A stretch of DNA of 64,000 nt, taken from Kineococcus rhizosphaerae (lineage in GTDB: Bacteria; Actinomycetota; Actinomycetes; Actinomycetales; Kineococcaceae). This document shows positions 1 through 8,305 of the stretch, in pieces (the first letter of the stretch is position 1; every line of letters begins with the position of its first letter). Position numbers and translations under genes: made by a program. Where the stretch lies: assembly GCF_003002055.1 (NCBI RefSeq), contig NZ_PVZF01000013.1, positions 1 through 64,000 of the forward strand, read 5' to 3'. The notes under the pieces were generated by a model that ran no database searches, was not told the origin of the DNA, and saw nothing but the letters and a program-made list of their open reading frames with translations.

Positions 1-1
1 G

Positions 2-634
2 AGAGGTCCTTCGAAGCATCACGCGGTGGCCGCCTTCTACGTGTCAGCCACGCCTGTCACCGGCCTGGTCGTACACCACTCTGGTGGACACAACCCGCGC
101 TCGCTGCTTGCTCACGCGACGGGGGAGCAGTCTTTCGCGCTGCTTGACCTCGGACGAGGACGTGATGGCGCGGACATGGTCGCTGAGGCCCGTCGGCTGC
201 ATGGGCTACCGCCTCGCCTCATGGCCTGGCTCCACGCAGCAGAGGCCGAGAACCGTGCTGCTGCAGGTGACGGCGAGGCAGCCCGCAGGTCTCTCGCCGC
301 CGCTGAGTCGCTCCTGCCGAGCAGCGATGACGATGCCGCCCTCACGCCGTACCTCCGCCTGGACACCGCCAACCTCACCCGCTGGCGCGGACACTGCCTT
401 GGTCGGCTGCACGACCCCAGCGCCGTCGATGAGCTCCTGGAGGGCCTGGCCAGCGTTCGTGGTCGCTACAGCCGAGCCGAAGCCAGCGTGCTGGTCGATC
501 TGGCCGCCGCTGAGTTGCACCGCGACGACCGCGATCAGGCGCAGCACTACTTGCGTCAGGCCACCTCACTGGCGAACCGGATGGGGTCGGTGCGCCAGCG
601 CCGACGGCTGGAGGCGCTGCGTCAGGCAGCGTGA
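2..634 (+). CDS. C-terminal part of a helical-repeat (TPR-like) regulator, truncated by window edge
   Basis: The reading frame is open from the first bases of the window, so only the C-terminal ~200 residues of a longer protein are seen. What remains is Ala/Leu/Arg-rich and predicted all-helical, with repeated pairs such as ARRLHGLPPRLMAWLHAAEAE and SVLVDLAAAELHRDD that look like degenerate TPR units. Actinobacterial XRE-type regulators with a C-terminal TPR region often sit beside a Nudix hydrolase gene, as here. The DNA-binding end is outside the window, so the regulator call is inference. An internal GTG at 26 is probably not the true start. Confidence 0.6.
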   Translation, partial: RGPSKHHAVAAFYVSATPVTGLVVHHSGGHNPRSLLAHATGEQSFALLDLGRGRDGADMVAEARRLHGLPPRLMAWLHAAEAENRAAAGDGEAARRSLAAAESLLPSSDDDAALTPYLRLDTANLTRWRGHCLGRLHDPSAVDELLEGLASVRGRYSRAEASVLVDLAAAELHRDDRDQAQHYLRQATSLANRMGSVRQRRRLEALRQAA

Positions 635-637
635 AGG

Positions 638-1198
638 TCAGAGCCGCCGATCCACGAGGAAGCGCAGCAACCCTGTGATGGAGCCGGAGCCGAGGATCTC
701 GCCCCGGTCGATTAGCTCCACCACATCGTCGAGGGCCACCCAGTCGACGACGCCGGCCTCGACCAGATCCGTAGGCGCTCCAACTTGTTGCGCCTGCTCG
801 AACACGTAGACCTCGTGAGGGGTGTCGACCATCCCCACCATGGGTTGGAACTCGAGCAGCTGGCGTCCACCACTGGGACGCCAACCGGTCTCCTCTTCGG
901 CTTCTCTGGCGGCGGTCTGCAAGGCCGTCTCGCCTGCGTCCACGATGCCGCCCGGCAGCTCCCAGCCCACCTGATCCGTCAGGAAGCGATGTCTGCGGAG
1001 CATGAGCACCTGGTCGCCAGCGGCGTTGAGCACGAGCGCGACGGCCACGCGCTGGAGACGCACCACGTGATGCTCGAACCGCTTCCCGTCCGGGGGCTCC
1101 AGATCGACGAGGACCAGTCGCACCCACGGGTTGTCGTAGATGGTCCGCTCACCGAAGACCTGCCACCGAGGCGGCTCCTGCACGGCGGGCTCATCCAT
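638..1198 (-). CDS. Nudix hydrolase (ADP-ribose pyrophosphatase-like)
   Basis: A 186-residue protein with a complete Nudix box at residues 84-106 (G-x5-E-x7-R-E-x2-E-E-x-G-W), the Mg2+-binding loop-helix-loop that cleaves nucleoside diphosphates linked to another group. The N-terminal strand region (GERTIYDNPWVRLVLVDL) resembles ADP-ribose pyrophosphatases, but the substrate cannot be fixed from sequence. It is convergent with the truncated regulator gene to its left, with only 3 bases between stop codons. The start ATG is followed by MDEPAVQEPPRW, with no convincing alternative downstream. Confidence 0.85.
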   Translation of the reverse strand: MDEPAVQEPPRWQVFGERTIYDNPWVRLVLVDLEPPDGKRFEHHVVRLQRVAVALVLNAAGDQVLMLRRHRFLTDQVGWELPGGIVDAGETALQTAAREAEEETGWRPSGGRQLLEFQPMVGMVDTPHEVYVFEQAQQVGAPTDLVEAGVVDWVALDDVVELIDRGEILGSGSITGLLRFLVDRRL

Positions 1199-1643
1199 AC
1201 AACGAGCCTACTGATCCACGAGGGGCAGTGGGTGCCCGCACCTCACCAAGTCCAGCTGTGAGAACTTTCTCTACTCCGTCAAGGCGGCGGACGCGCCCGC
1301 CGGCGTCACCGCCCCTCCGCGGCCGCCGTCTGCGCGCGGCCTGCGGCCGTGCTCGCCGACAGCCACGAGGCCCGGCGTCGCATCGGTGCACCACCTCTCT
1401 AATGCCTGATGCCAGTCGGTAGCAGCTGAGTGGTACCAGGGGCTCCCGCCCCTGGACCCCAGGTTGCGCTACATGGACGCGCGGGTGCCTTCGCGCATGG
1501 CTGGATTAGCGCCGCGCATCCATGCACCGCGAGCGATGACGTGCGGGCTACGCGGGCACTAGGGCCATCTCAACAAGAACTCCCCCTTGGAGCTCTCTGT
1601 GTGGCACGGTGTGGGGATCAGGTACTCGAGGGGGAGACGATCA
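1199..1643. other. Intergenic region with inverted repeats at the left edge of an AT-richer island
   Basis: No convincing gene is seen in these 445 bases. It holds an 8-bp-stem hairpin at 1436-1455 (CCAGGGGC, 4-base loop, GCCCCTGG). It also holds a larger inverted repeat, 1472-1484 against 1512-1524, with one mismatch in 13 and a 27-base spacer. G+C content drops visibly from about 1556 onward. The repeats could be a terminator, a regulatory structure or a relic of an integration event; the sequence does not decide. Confidence 0.4.
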
Positions 1644-2672
1644 GTGGCTAAGAGAACTACAACCACCAAAGATGTTGGTCTTCTGCATCAGCTTTACCAG
1701 TCCGGCCAGCTGAATCTAGTGCCCGGATATCAGCGCAATAGTGTTTGGCCGCGGGCAGCAAAGGTTTACCTTCTGGACTCCATTCTGCGCGATCGTCCTA
1801 TTCCGCCGCTGCTAGTTAAGCGAACTAGCGCCACCCTAGGTGGGCGGATTACATATGAAGTCATTGATGGTCAACAGCGCCTCCGAACAGTGTTCGACTA
1901 CCTGGATGGTCGTTTTCGCCTAGGGGACCAAGCTGGGCCGAGTCGGAGTGGAAAAAAGTTCCAAACGCTTGAGCCGGTCGACCAGGGTCAGATTCTAAAT
2001 TATGACTTCGTTGTTGAAGAACTCTCGGAATACAACGAAGAAGACATCAAAGACATCTTCGTGCGATTTAATCGATTCGTGGTATCGCTTAACTCGGCAG
2101 AAATCCGCAATGCTCGAGAGACGGGCGCCTTCGCCAACTTTGTAGAAGAAGTGGGCCTATGGACATACTGGGCAGACAATCGCATCCTGTCTGCTGCGCA
2201 GTTGCAGAGGCATCGAAGCACGGAATTTGCTGCAGAATTGGTAATTCTGCTTATGGAGGGTCCACAAGACAAGAAGGCAAGCATTGATCTCTGGTACCAG
2301 ACATTCCGGGCAGAGTTCCCAGAAGCAGAAGAGGTTCGAGAGCGCCTCCGCGGGTACCAGGAATGGATTTCGAACGCCCTTCCGAGCCTTGCTGAAACCC
2401 GATTCCGTCGCCCTGTTGATTACTATTCGCTGATTTCGGCAATAGATATGATTTCTCTTGCGGCGGGCGGAGTCGATGAATTGGACCCCGAGTCGTCGGG
2501 AAAACGTCTCGTTGAATTTGATGCGGAGTGTGCCGATGGTACGGCGGATGGTGACGTAGCACGATACCTAGCTGCCGCTAGCCGTCAGACGGACAACATC
2601 AAACCAAGGGAGACCCGGCGCGAAATCCTAGCCAGGAGGATCCTGACCCGTTTCGAGGTGCCTAGTGAGTGA
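1644..2672 (+). CDS. DUF262 (GmrS-like) domain protein, first gene of a two-gene island
   Basis: A 342-residue protein with the hallmarks of DUF262, the N-terminal domain of GmrSD-type modification-dependent restriction enzymes with a ParB/sulfiredoxin-like fold. These are an early YQRNSVW, then DSILRDRPIPPLLV, then IDGQQRLRT, and later FNRFVVSLNSAEIRNA. No HNH/DUF1524 nuclease domain follows, so it is not a complete GmrSD enzyme. The GTG at 1644 is chosen because GGGGGAGA lies just upstream; an earlier ATG at 1587 is in frame but lacks this. The gene overlaps the RelA/SpoT-domain gene by 8 bases, implying coupled translation. Codon use is far less G+C-biased than in neighbours, suggesting horizontal transfer. 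Role unknown; a defence or toxin-partner function is inference. Confidence 0.8.
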   Translation: MAKRTTTTKDVGLLHQLYQSGQLNLVPGYQRNSVWPRAAKVYLLDSILRDRPIPPLLVKRTSATLGGRITYEVIDGQQRLRTVFDYLDGRFRLGDQAGPSRSGKKFQTLEPVDQGQILNYDFVVEELSEYNEEDIKDIFVRFNRFVVSLNSAEIRNARETGAFANFVEEVGLWTYWADNRILSAAQLQRHRSTEFAAELVILLMEGPQDKKASIDLWYQTFRAEFPEAEEVRERLRGYQEWISNALPSLAETRFRRPVDYYSLISAIDMISLAAGGVDELDPESSGKRLVEFDAECADGTADGDVARYLAAASRQTDNIKPRETRREILARRILTRFEVPSE

Positions 2673-3717
2673 CGGAAAACCTGCTGCTTTCGCAGAAAAG
2701 TATTCACGAGAGCATCCAATCTACGTCCAGCACGCCGTACTGGCGCAGGAATTCCTGTTAAGGAGACTCCTTGAGCAGGGCATGCCAGTGCAGGCCGTCA
2801 CGGCTCGCGCTAAAGAGCCCCAAAGCGTACGCGAAAAGCTCCGTCGCAAGCACTACGAAAATCCAGAGACAGATCTGACCGACCTAGTAGGCGCGCGAAT
2901 AATTACTTACTACTCCGACGAAGTCGATAAGATATCTGGTTATGTTCGCAGCATTCTGGGCACAGTCGACTCGGAGCGAAGCGGGGACAAGCGAGACAAC
3001 CTCACGGCGTCTCAGTTTGGCTATAGATCAGTCCACATCATTGGAACTCTGCCAGAATCTGAATTAGCTATGGCGAAACTCCCGACCGAGCCGCCAGTTT
3101 ATGTTGAGATTCAGATAAGAACGCTACTTGAGCATGCATGGGCGCAGGTAGAACATGAAGTCGTTTATAAGAGCGGCGTTGTCTACGATGAGCAATTTAG
3201 GCGTCGTGTTTACGCGGTGGCTAGCACGCTAGAAATTCTCGATCGGGAGCTCGAAAATCTAAGAGATGCCAAGTACCGTTTGGTCGACACTTACATCGCT
3301 GCTTACAGGGCTCACATGTCTCTCGAGCAGGATCTTGATTCAGCCAGATTAGCGGCCGCTTTCGAAGTCGTAATGCCGCAGGCGCCGGGTTGGCGATCAG
3401 ATGCTGCTCCCAGTGCGGCAAAGACCCACCATAGTGATGCGCTTTGCGTCGAAATTCTGCAAGCGGCTGGTGTACGTTCCGTCTCGGAGCTCATCGTTCT
3501 CGTAAGAAGCGCGAGAGCCGCAGAGATATTCGCAAAGTATGCGGCGGAGGCTGGTTGTGCCTCCACAGAGGTCCCTCATTATTACGCCGCGCTGCTTGTG
3601 GCTGCTATCGCCAAAAGCGAGGTCGTTGCAGATTTCAAAGGGGCTTTTACTAGCGCCGTTCTTGCAGTCTTGACGAGCGATGACGAGTCTGAATCTGAAT
3701 CGAACGAAATGGAATGA
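2665..3717 (+). CDS. Stand-alone RelA/SpoT-domain nucleotide pyrophosphokinase
   Basis: A 350-residue protein. Residues about 25-175 carry the RelA/SpoT synthetase fold: REKLRRKHY (56-64), DLVGARII (73-80, Mg2+-ligand Asp73), GYRSVH (119-124, guanine-stacking Tyr120) and VEIQIRT (147-153, catalytic Glu148). EHAWAQVEHEVVYK follows, as in small alarmone synthetases. There is no HD hydrolase domain and no TGS/ACT region. The C-terminal ~150 residues are unrecognised helical sequence ending in an acidic SESES tail. Such enzymes transfer pyrophosphate from ATP to GTP/GDP or, in toxic members, to adenosine nucleotides or tRNA; which applies cannot be told. It contains TTA codons (residues 32 and 134) and AGA/AGG, rare in such genomes. 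It is translationally coupled to the DUF262 gene. Confidence 0.85.
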   Translation: MSDGKPAAFAEKYSREHPIYVQHAVLAQEFLLRRLLEQGMPVQAVTARAKEPQSVREKLRRKHYENPETDLTDLVGARIITYYSDEVDKISGYVRSILGTVDSERSGDKRDNLTASQFGYRSVHIIGTLPESELAMAKLPTEPPVYVEIQIRTLLEHAWAQVEHEVVYKSGVVYDEQFRRRVYAVASTLEILDRELENLRDAKYRLVDTYIAAYRAHMSLEQDLDSARLAAAFEVVMPQAPGWRSDAAPSAAKTHHSDALCVEILQAAGVRSVSELIVLVRSARAAEIFAKYAAEAGCASTEVPHYYAALLVAAIAKSEVVADFKGAFTSAVLAVLTSDDESESESNEME

Positions 3718-4073
3718 GGTACCGCAGTATCTGCTGTCAATGGCGCTTGTCGCACTGTCAAAAATGCCGTTTACGACGTCTCGGTTCTGCGAGACATCGG
3801 GCAGGTGCCCCAATGGTGCGGTTTAAGCGTGCGTGACTCGCCGACCTACCGATTCATACCGCTGTATGTCTAACTGCGTGACAACCGGCATGGATGCACT
3901 GGGGCGACGGGGGCCGCCCTGAACCTCGTTGAGGCGCACCAGTCTCATTTTGACTTGCCTGCGAAGCTTCGGGACGAAAGAGGCCAACCAGACGCCGAGC
4001 TACGGTGCGACTCAGGGTCCGACGCCTCTCGCAGCTCCCTGCGAAGACACATCGGACCTCGCCCCTCAGCAAC
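3718..4073. other. Intergenic region holding copy 1 of a diverged direct repeat
   Basis: No gene is supported in these 356 bases. A small inverted repeat (GTCTCG...CGAGAC, near 3778-3795) lies about 60 bases after the RelA/SpoT gene and might act as a terminator. From 3866 to about 3990 lies copy 1 of a diverged repeat whose other copy is at about 8808-8935. The conserved blocks are TGTCTAnCTGCGTGACAAC and GCGAAGCTTCGGGACGAA, 87 bases apart here and 89 in the second copy. G+C returns to the high genome level across this stretch. Confidence 0.5.
3866..3990 (+). repeat. Diverged direct repeat, copy 1
   Basis: Shares CTGCGTGACAAC (3874-3885) and GCGAAGCTTCGGGACGAA (3961-3978) plus the following AGAGGCCA-ACCAG with copy 2, same orientation, nearly equal spacing. 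The second block contains the palindrome CGAAGCTTCG. The middle is only loosely similar. The two copies bracket the phosphatase, diguanylate cyclase and anti-sigma genes. Confidence 0.6.
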
Positions 4074-6512
4074 TCAGGCGACGATGGGGGGCTCTGCGGG
4101 CACACCGGGCGGTACGCGGTTCGGGCCGGCTTCGGCCGGTCGCGGACGATCCTGGCGGTGCAGCCGCACAGCGAGGACGGCGGCGTCGTCCTCGGGGTGG
4201 CTGGGCAACATTGCGGCCAAGGCGGCATCGACGAGATCGTCGAGCGAGGAACCGTCAGCGGCGAGGCGCTGCAGCGTGTCGCGTAGCCGCTCCAAGCCCT
4301 CGCCCAGAGGCTGGTCGCGGCGCTCCACGAGGCCGTCGGTGAAGAGCAGCAAGGTCGCGCCGCGGTCGAGTAGGAGCTCCGACTCGTGCCGGGGCAAGCT
4401 TGGTTCCACCCCCAGGAGCAGGTCGTGTCCGACGTCGGCGAGAGCAGTGACGGTGCCGTCGGGATTGATGAGCATCGCCGGGGGGTGACCGGCGCTGGAC
4501 CACCGCACCCGTGTGATGCCGCGTTCGACCTCGTCCCCGTCCTGTTCCAAGCGGGCAGCCAGAGCGGTCGCGGTGGTGTCGATCATCAGCGTGCGCATGA
4601 CCTCATCGGTCTGACGCAGGATCGCAGCCGGCCCTTCGTCGCCGATGGCACCGAAAGCACGAACCGTCGAGCGGACCTGACTCATCGCTGCCGCCGAGCG
4701 CACGTCGTGTCCCAGGACGTCACCGATGACGAGGACCGTCGCACCACCGGGCTGGATGAAGGCGTCGTACCAGTCCCCACCGACCTGAGCGGCCTCGGCC
4801 GCTGCCATGTAGCGCACGACGATCTGCAGGTGGTCCGGCTGCACCGGGCTGGTCAGCAAGGACCGCTGCAGACCCTCAGCGATGTGCTGGTGCTGGCGGT
4901 GCAGCCGGGAAGCATCCAGAGCAAGACCGATCCGATCAGCCACGTCACGAGCAGTCATCAGCTCTTCGTCGCTGAAGGGCCCACGCTCACGTGAGGTGAA
5001 CAGCGACAGGATGCCCAGGGTCCGGCCACGTCCCCGCAGCGGAAGCATGTAGGCGCTGTGCGGGGCCAGATCGTCCAGAGCGCGGAGAGAGTACGCCTCG
5101 GACGGGAACGTAGCACCGATGTTTTTCGTCGCCTCCGTCACCAGCAGGGGCCGGGAGTGACGAAGTGCGCGCAGGATGAAGGCGTCGTCGCCGATCTCGT
5201 CGAAGCGGTGCAGGGCGTAGCTCTCAGCCGCTGCGCGCCGCTGAGGATCGCGGTGCCAGCTGCTGAGGTCCCGCAGGCCGCGGCGGAGCTCGTTGACGTG
5301 CGCTGTCCGGGCTCTGGCCGGGTCGGCGGCCGGGGCGTCGTCGTCGACGAGGCTGATGACGCACCAGTCACCCAACGCGGGGACCAGCAGTTCGGCCAGT
5401 CCCTGTACTGCGCGCTCGGCCACGGAGTTGGTGGCACCGTGTCCGCTGTCGTTCGACGTCGTGCTCAACGCCTCGGTGACCTCGACGAGCAGGTTGAAGC
5501 GGGCCGCCGTTCGTTGCGCGCCTTCCTGCTCCTCGGTGACGTCGTGAGTGGTGCCGATCAAGCGCACCGGAGTGCGGTCGGTACCGGCCAATATGCGTCC
5601 ACGGGCCTGCAGCCAGCGCAGTGAGCCGTCGGGCCGCACCGCGCGGTACACGGTGAAGAAATCCCCCAACGTGTCGACGGCCTCGGTCAGCCTGGAGGTG
5701 ACGTCCGCACGGTCGTCGGGGTGGATGCGCGCCATGACGTCGCTCAAGCTGGTGACCTGCTCGTCCGGGTCGGCCGGGTCCAAGCCGAACAGGGCGTGCA
5801 TCTGCTCGTCCCACGTCACCCGCCCGCTCGGCACGTGCAAGGTGAAGGCACCGACCCCGGCAGCTTGTGCCGCCAGCTCCAGCAAGGTGTTGCTGGCTTC
5901 GTGCTCGATCGAAAGGGCGGTCAGCTCCAGCTCGCTGACGATGAGGAAGGCCAGCTGCTGCAGGGTCCGGACGTCGGCAGCGGTCCAGCTGCGAGGAGCC
6001 GGGTCGAAGACGCACAACGACCCCACCGGCACTCCCGCCGAGCCCGTCAGAGCCACCCCCAGGTACGCGCCGACCTCACCGGAGGTCACCGCAGGCATGT
6101 CCTGCACACGCGCATCGCTGGGGGCGTCCTCGACGATCATGGGGCCGTCGGACGTGATGCTCAGCGTGCACATCGTCTCTTCCAGCGCGGTGGAGGAACC
6201 GACCGCTGACGGGGAAAGCCCCGTACCGGCCAGGACCACGTGTTCACGGCCCAGCAGCGAGACCTGGGTGGCTGTCGCTCCCAGCAACTGACCGGCCAGC
6301 AGGGCGATGCGTTCCAGGCCGGGGGCACCCGGCTTGGCGGCCAGCAGTCGTTCCGCCGCCCGGACCCGCCGAACATCTGACAGCAGGGTGTGAGCTGCTG
6401 TGACAGCGCTTTCGGGGACTTTCGCCACCGAGGTGGTCCGGTCGTCGCTCGGCTGCTCCGCTGAGCGCTCCACCTCAGGTCCCCTCACTTCCAGGCTCGA
6501 ACTGATCGCCAC
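4074..6512 (-). CDS. GAF-PAS-GAF sensor with C-terminal SpoIIE-type PP2C phosphatase
   Basis: An 812-residue cytoplasmic signalling protein. By eye, a GAF domain (about 45-195) is followed by a PAS domain with PAC motif (about 205-330), a second GAF domain (about 345-545) and an RsbU/SpoIIE-like phosphatase domain (about 565-775). Metal-binding signatures of the last are present: GGDWYD at 578-583, IGDVLGHD near 596-603 and LLFTDGL near 722-728. Such proteins dephosphorylate anti-anti-sigma factors in partner-switching stress responses. The anti-sigma-type ATPase at 8306-8695 is a possible partner, but no STAS protein is seen nearby. The start is GTG. It has no membrane segments. Confidence 0.9.
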   Translation of the reverse strand: MAISSSLEVRGPEVERSAEQPSDDRTTSVAKVPESAVTAAHTLLSDVRRVRAAERLLAAKPGAPGLERIALLAGQLLGATATQVSLLGREHVVLAGTGLSPSAVGSSTALEETMCTLSITSDGPMIVEDAPSDARVQDMPAVTSGEVGAYLGVALTGSAGVPVGSLCVFDPAPRSWTAADVRTLQQLAFLIVSELELTALSIEHEASNTLLELAAQAAGVGAFTLHVPSGRVTWDEQMHALFGLDPADPDEQVTSLSDVMARIHPDDRADVTSRLTEAVDTLGDFFTVYRAVRPDGSLRWLQARGRILAGTDRTPVRLIGTTHDVTEEQEGAQRTAARFNLLVEVTEALSTTSNDSGHGATNSVAERAVQGLAELLVPALGDWCVISLVDDDAPAADPARARTAHVNELRRGLRDLSSWHRDPQRRAAAESYALHRFDEIGDDAFILRALRHSRPLLVTEATKNIGATFPSEAYSLRALDDLAPHSAYMLPLRGRGRTLGILSLFTSRERGPFSDEELMTARDVADRIGLALDASRLHRQHQHIAEGLQRSLLTSPVQPDHLQIVVRYMAAAEAAQVGGDWYDAFIQPGGATVLVIGDVLGHDVRSAAAMSQVRSTVRAFGAIGDEGPAAILRQTDEVMRTLMIDTTATALAARLEQDGDEVERGITRVRWSSAGHPPAMLINPDGTVTALADVGHDLLLGVEPSLPRHESELLLDRGATLLLFTDGLVERRDQPLGEGLERLRDTLQRLAADGSSLDDLVDAALAAMLPSHPEDDAAVLAVRLHRQDRPRPAEAGPNRVPPGVPAEPPIVA

Positions 6513-6754
6513 CCGTGTGCGACGCAGCGTGCGCGCTCATCATGGCCGACCACCGGTAGGTCGCGGAAACGTCTTCGGACAGCTGGCCGTGGGCTACGAC
6601 CACGACCAGTATCGCTCAAGACCTGTTCACGGCGGGGGCGTGAGGACTGCACGCAACATCAGTGAACGTCGGTCAGGGGCCGGCCCCGGTCCGGACAGCA
6701 CACCCGACGCGCGACACCGACTGCAGGTCCTACCGAGGCGGATGCTCCCGGTGG

Positions 6755-7939
6755 TCACCCATCGGTACGGGTGGAGTCTTCCTCCACCAAGAGGTTGATC
6801 ACCTTGTGGGAGCTCTCAGCATCCTGGTGCTGCTGCCGCTTGGCCGTGTACATGGCCTCATCGGCAAGGCGCAGCAGTGCATCGACGTCATCACGACCAG
6901 TGGAGGAGCCGTCATCTGGAACACCAGCGGCCACCCCGACGCTAGCGCCGATCCGGACCACGGCGGGCAGCTCGAAAGGCGCCGCCAAGACACCGTGCAG
7001 CCGATCGACGATGACCTCCAAGGCGTGCTCATCTGCTCCTTGAGGTGCGTCACCACTGCTCCGACCAGCCGCCGCTCCGGCGCTTCGTGGATGCCCTGGT
7101 GTCAGCGCCTCACAGATGACGACGAACTCATCGCCGCCCCACCGGGCCAAGGTGTCGCCCTTGCGGACCACCGTGGACAGTCGACCGGCGACCTGTCGGA
7201 GCAGTTCATCCCCGGCCTGGTGGCCGTGGGTGTCGTTGACGCTCTTGAAGCCGTCCAGGTCGATGAAGATCACAGCCATGGCACGTCGGCCGCGAGAGGT
7301 CGTCGCCACGGCGTGGTTCAGCCGGTCGTACAGCAGAGCCCGGTTCGGCAGGCCCGTGAGCCCGTCGTGCGTCGCAGTGTGAGCTGCCTGCCGCTCGGCT
7401 TCCTCAGCGACCGCACGATCGTGGGCCATGACCACGTACCCGCAGGCCACATCGGTCAGCACCTGAGCCGCGGTGAGCTCCTCAGCGCTGAAAGGCCCAG
7501 GTTCGCGGCGGTACAGGTTCAAAGCACCCCAAGCACGGCCCCGGCCCAACATGGGCAGCGCTGCGACCGCGTTCAGACCCGCAGCCAGGGCCTGCTCAGC
7601 GAAACGAGGCCACCGGTAGGAGTGCTGCGCCAGCTCACCCTCTGAGACCTGGCTCTCGGTGTTGACCGCGTCGTGACACGGCCCGCTCCCGTCCTCCTCC
7701 TGGACTCGCTCGGCACCGTCGACCAGCGGGGGCAGGGTGTGGACGACACGCATGTGCTCGCCGTCGTGGTAGCTGACGCCGACACCGTCGATCTCGAGCA
7801 CATCAGCGACCGCGACAGCCAGGTCCTGCAAGAGGCTCTCCAGAGTGAAGTCACCGATCGCGCGACGCGCCAAGCCGCCGACGACTTGCACCAACCGAGC
7901 CTGATCCACCCGCACCCCATCCGGCTGTGACGCACTCAT
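6755..7939 (-). CDS. GAF-GGDEF diguanylate cyclase
   Basis: A 394-residue protein from the preferred ATG at 7939; an in-frame GTG at 7984 would add 15 residues. An N-terminal GAF-type sensory domain (about 10-170) precedes a GGDEF domain beginning at ATHDGLTGLPNR. The catalytic motif is intact (RWGGDEF, GGDEF at 268-272), and RKGD five residues upstream is a complete allosteric I-site. An active, product-inhibited cyclic-di-GMP synthase is therefore expected. No EAL domain is present. It lies downstream of and divergent from the anti-sigma-type ATPase gene, with the phosphatase gene next on the same strand after 242 bases. Confidence 0.9.
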   Translation of the reverse strand: MSASQPDGVRVDQARLVQVVGGLARRAIGDFTLESLLQDLAVAVADVLEIDGVGVSYHDGEHMRVVHTLPPLVDGAERVQEEDGSGPCHDAVNTESQVSEGELAQHSYRWPRFAEQALAAGLNAVAALPMLGRGRAWGALNLYRREPGPFSAEELTAAQVLTDVACGYVVMAHDRAVAEEAERQAAHTATHDGLTGLPNRALLYDRLNHAVATTSRGRRAMAVIFIDLDGFKSVNDTHGHQAGDELLRQVAGRLSTVVRKGDTLARWGGDEFVVICEALTPGHPRSAGAAAGRSSGDAPQGADEHALEVIVDRLHGVLAAPFELPAVVRIGASVGVAAGVPDDGSSTGRDDVDALLRLADEAMYTAKRQQHQDAESSHKVINLLVEEDSTRTDG

Positions 7940-8305
7940 CGAGCGCTCTCGGGCGCTGATGCCACGAAAGCCCCGCCACGGCACCGTCTGCGGTGCATGA
8001 GCTACCTACCATCCCGCCCCCGCGGCGGCGGGCATCCTGTGACGATGTGCGCGACCAGCGTCCAGCAGGCCTCGACGAGGATGACGAGCGCTCACTGGAT
8101 CGCATTGGCGTCCATTCAGGCTACTGCGACCTGCCGCGCCGGCGAGGCGAACGACCAAGGGGCCCAGTCGTGGTCCGACGACACGGCTTCTGATGGCATC
8201 ACCCCGCAAGTGGTTGCACAGTGGGCAGCAGTGGCGCCGTACGGCGTCGACTCGGCAGTGCGCACCATGCGGCCAGTGGTCCAGGCGCCAGAACAGGAAG
8301 ACGCC
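7940..8305. other. Divergent promoter region between diguanylate cyclase and ATPase genes
   Basis: A 366-base stretch between divergent genes. The frame of the downstream gene stays open through part of it, but the encoded sequence is atypical in composition and no ribosome-binding site supports an earlier start. No clear promoter hexamers or operator were recognised. Confidence 0.4.

Noticed and set aside
1228..1586. Short open frames between the Nudix and DUF262 genes
   Set aside because: No ribosome-binding sites, low-complexity Arg/Pro/Ala composition and interruption by inverted repeats.
7997..8305. N-terminal extension of the anti-sigma-type ATPase
   Set aside because: The extension has atypical composition and no start signal, while the ATG at 8306 has AGGAAG and gives the family's normal size.
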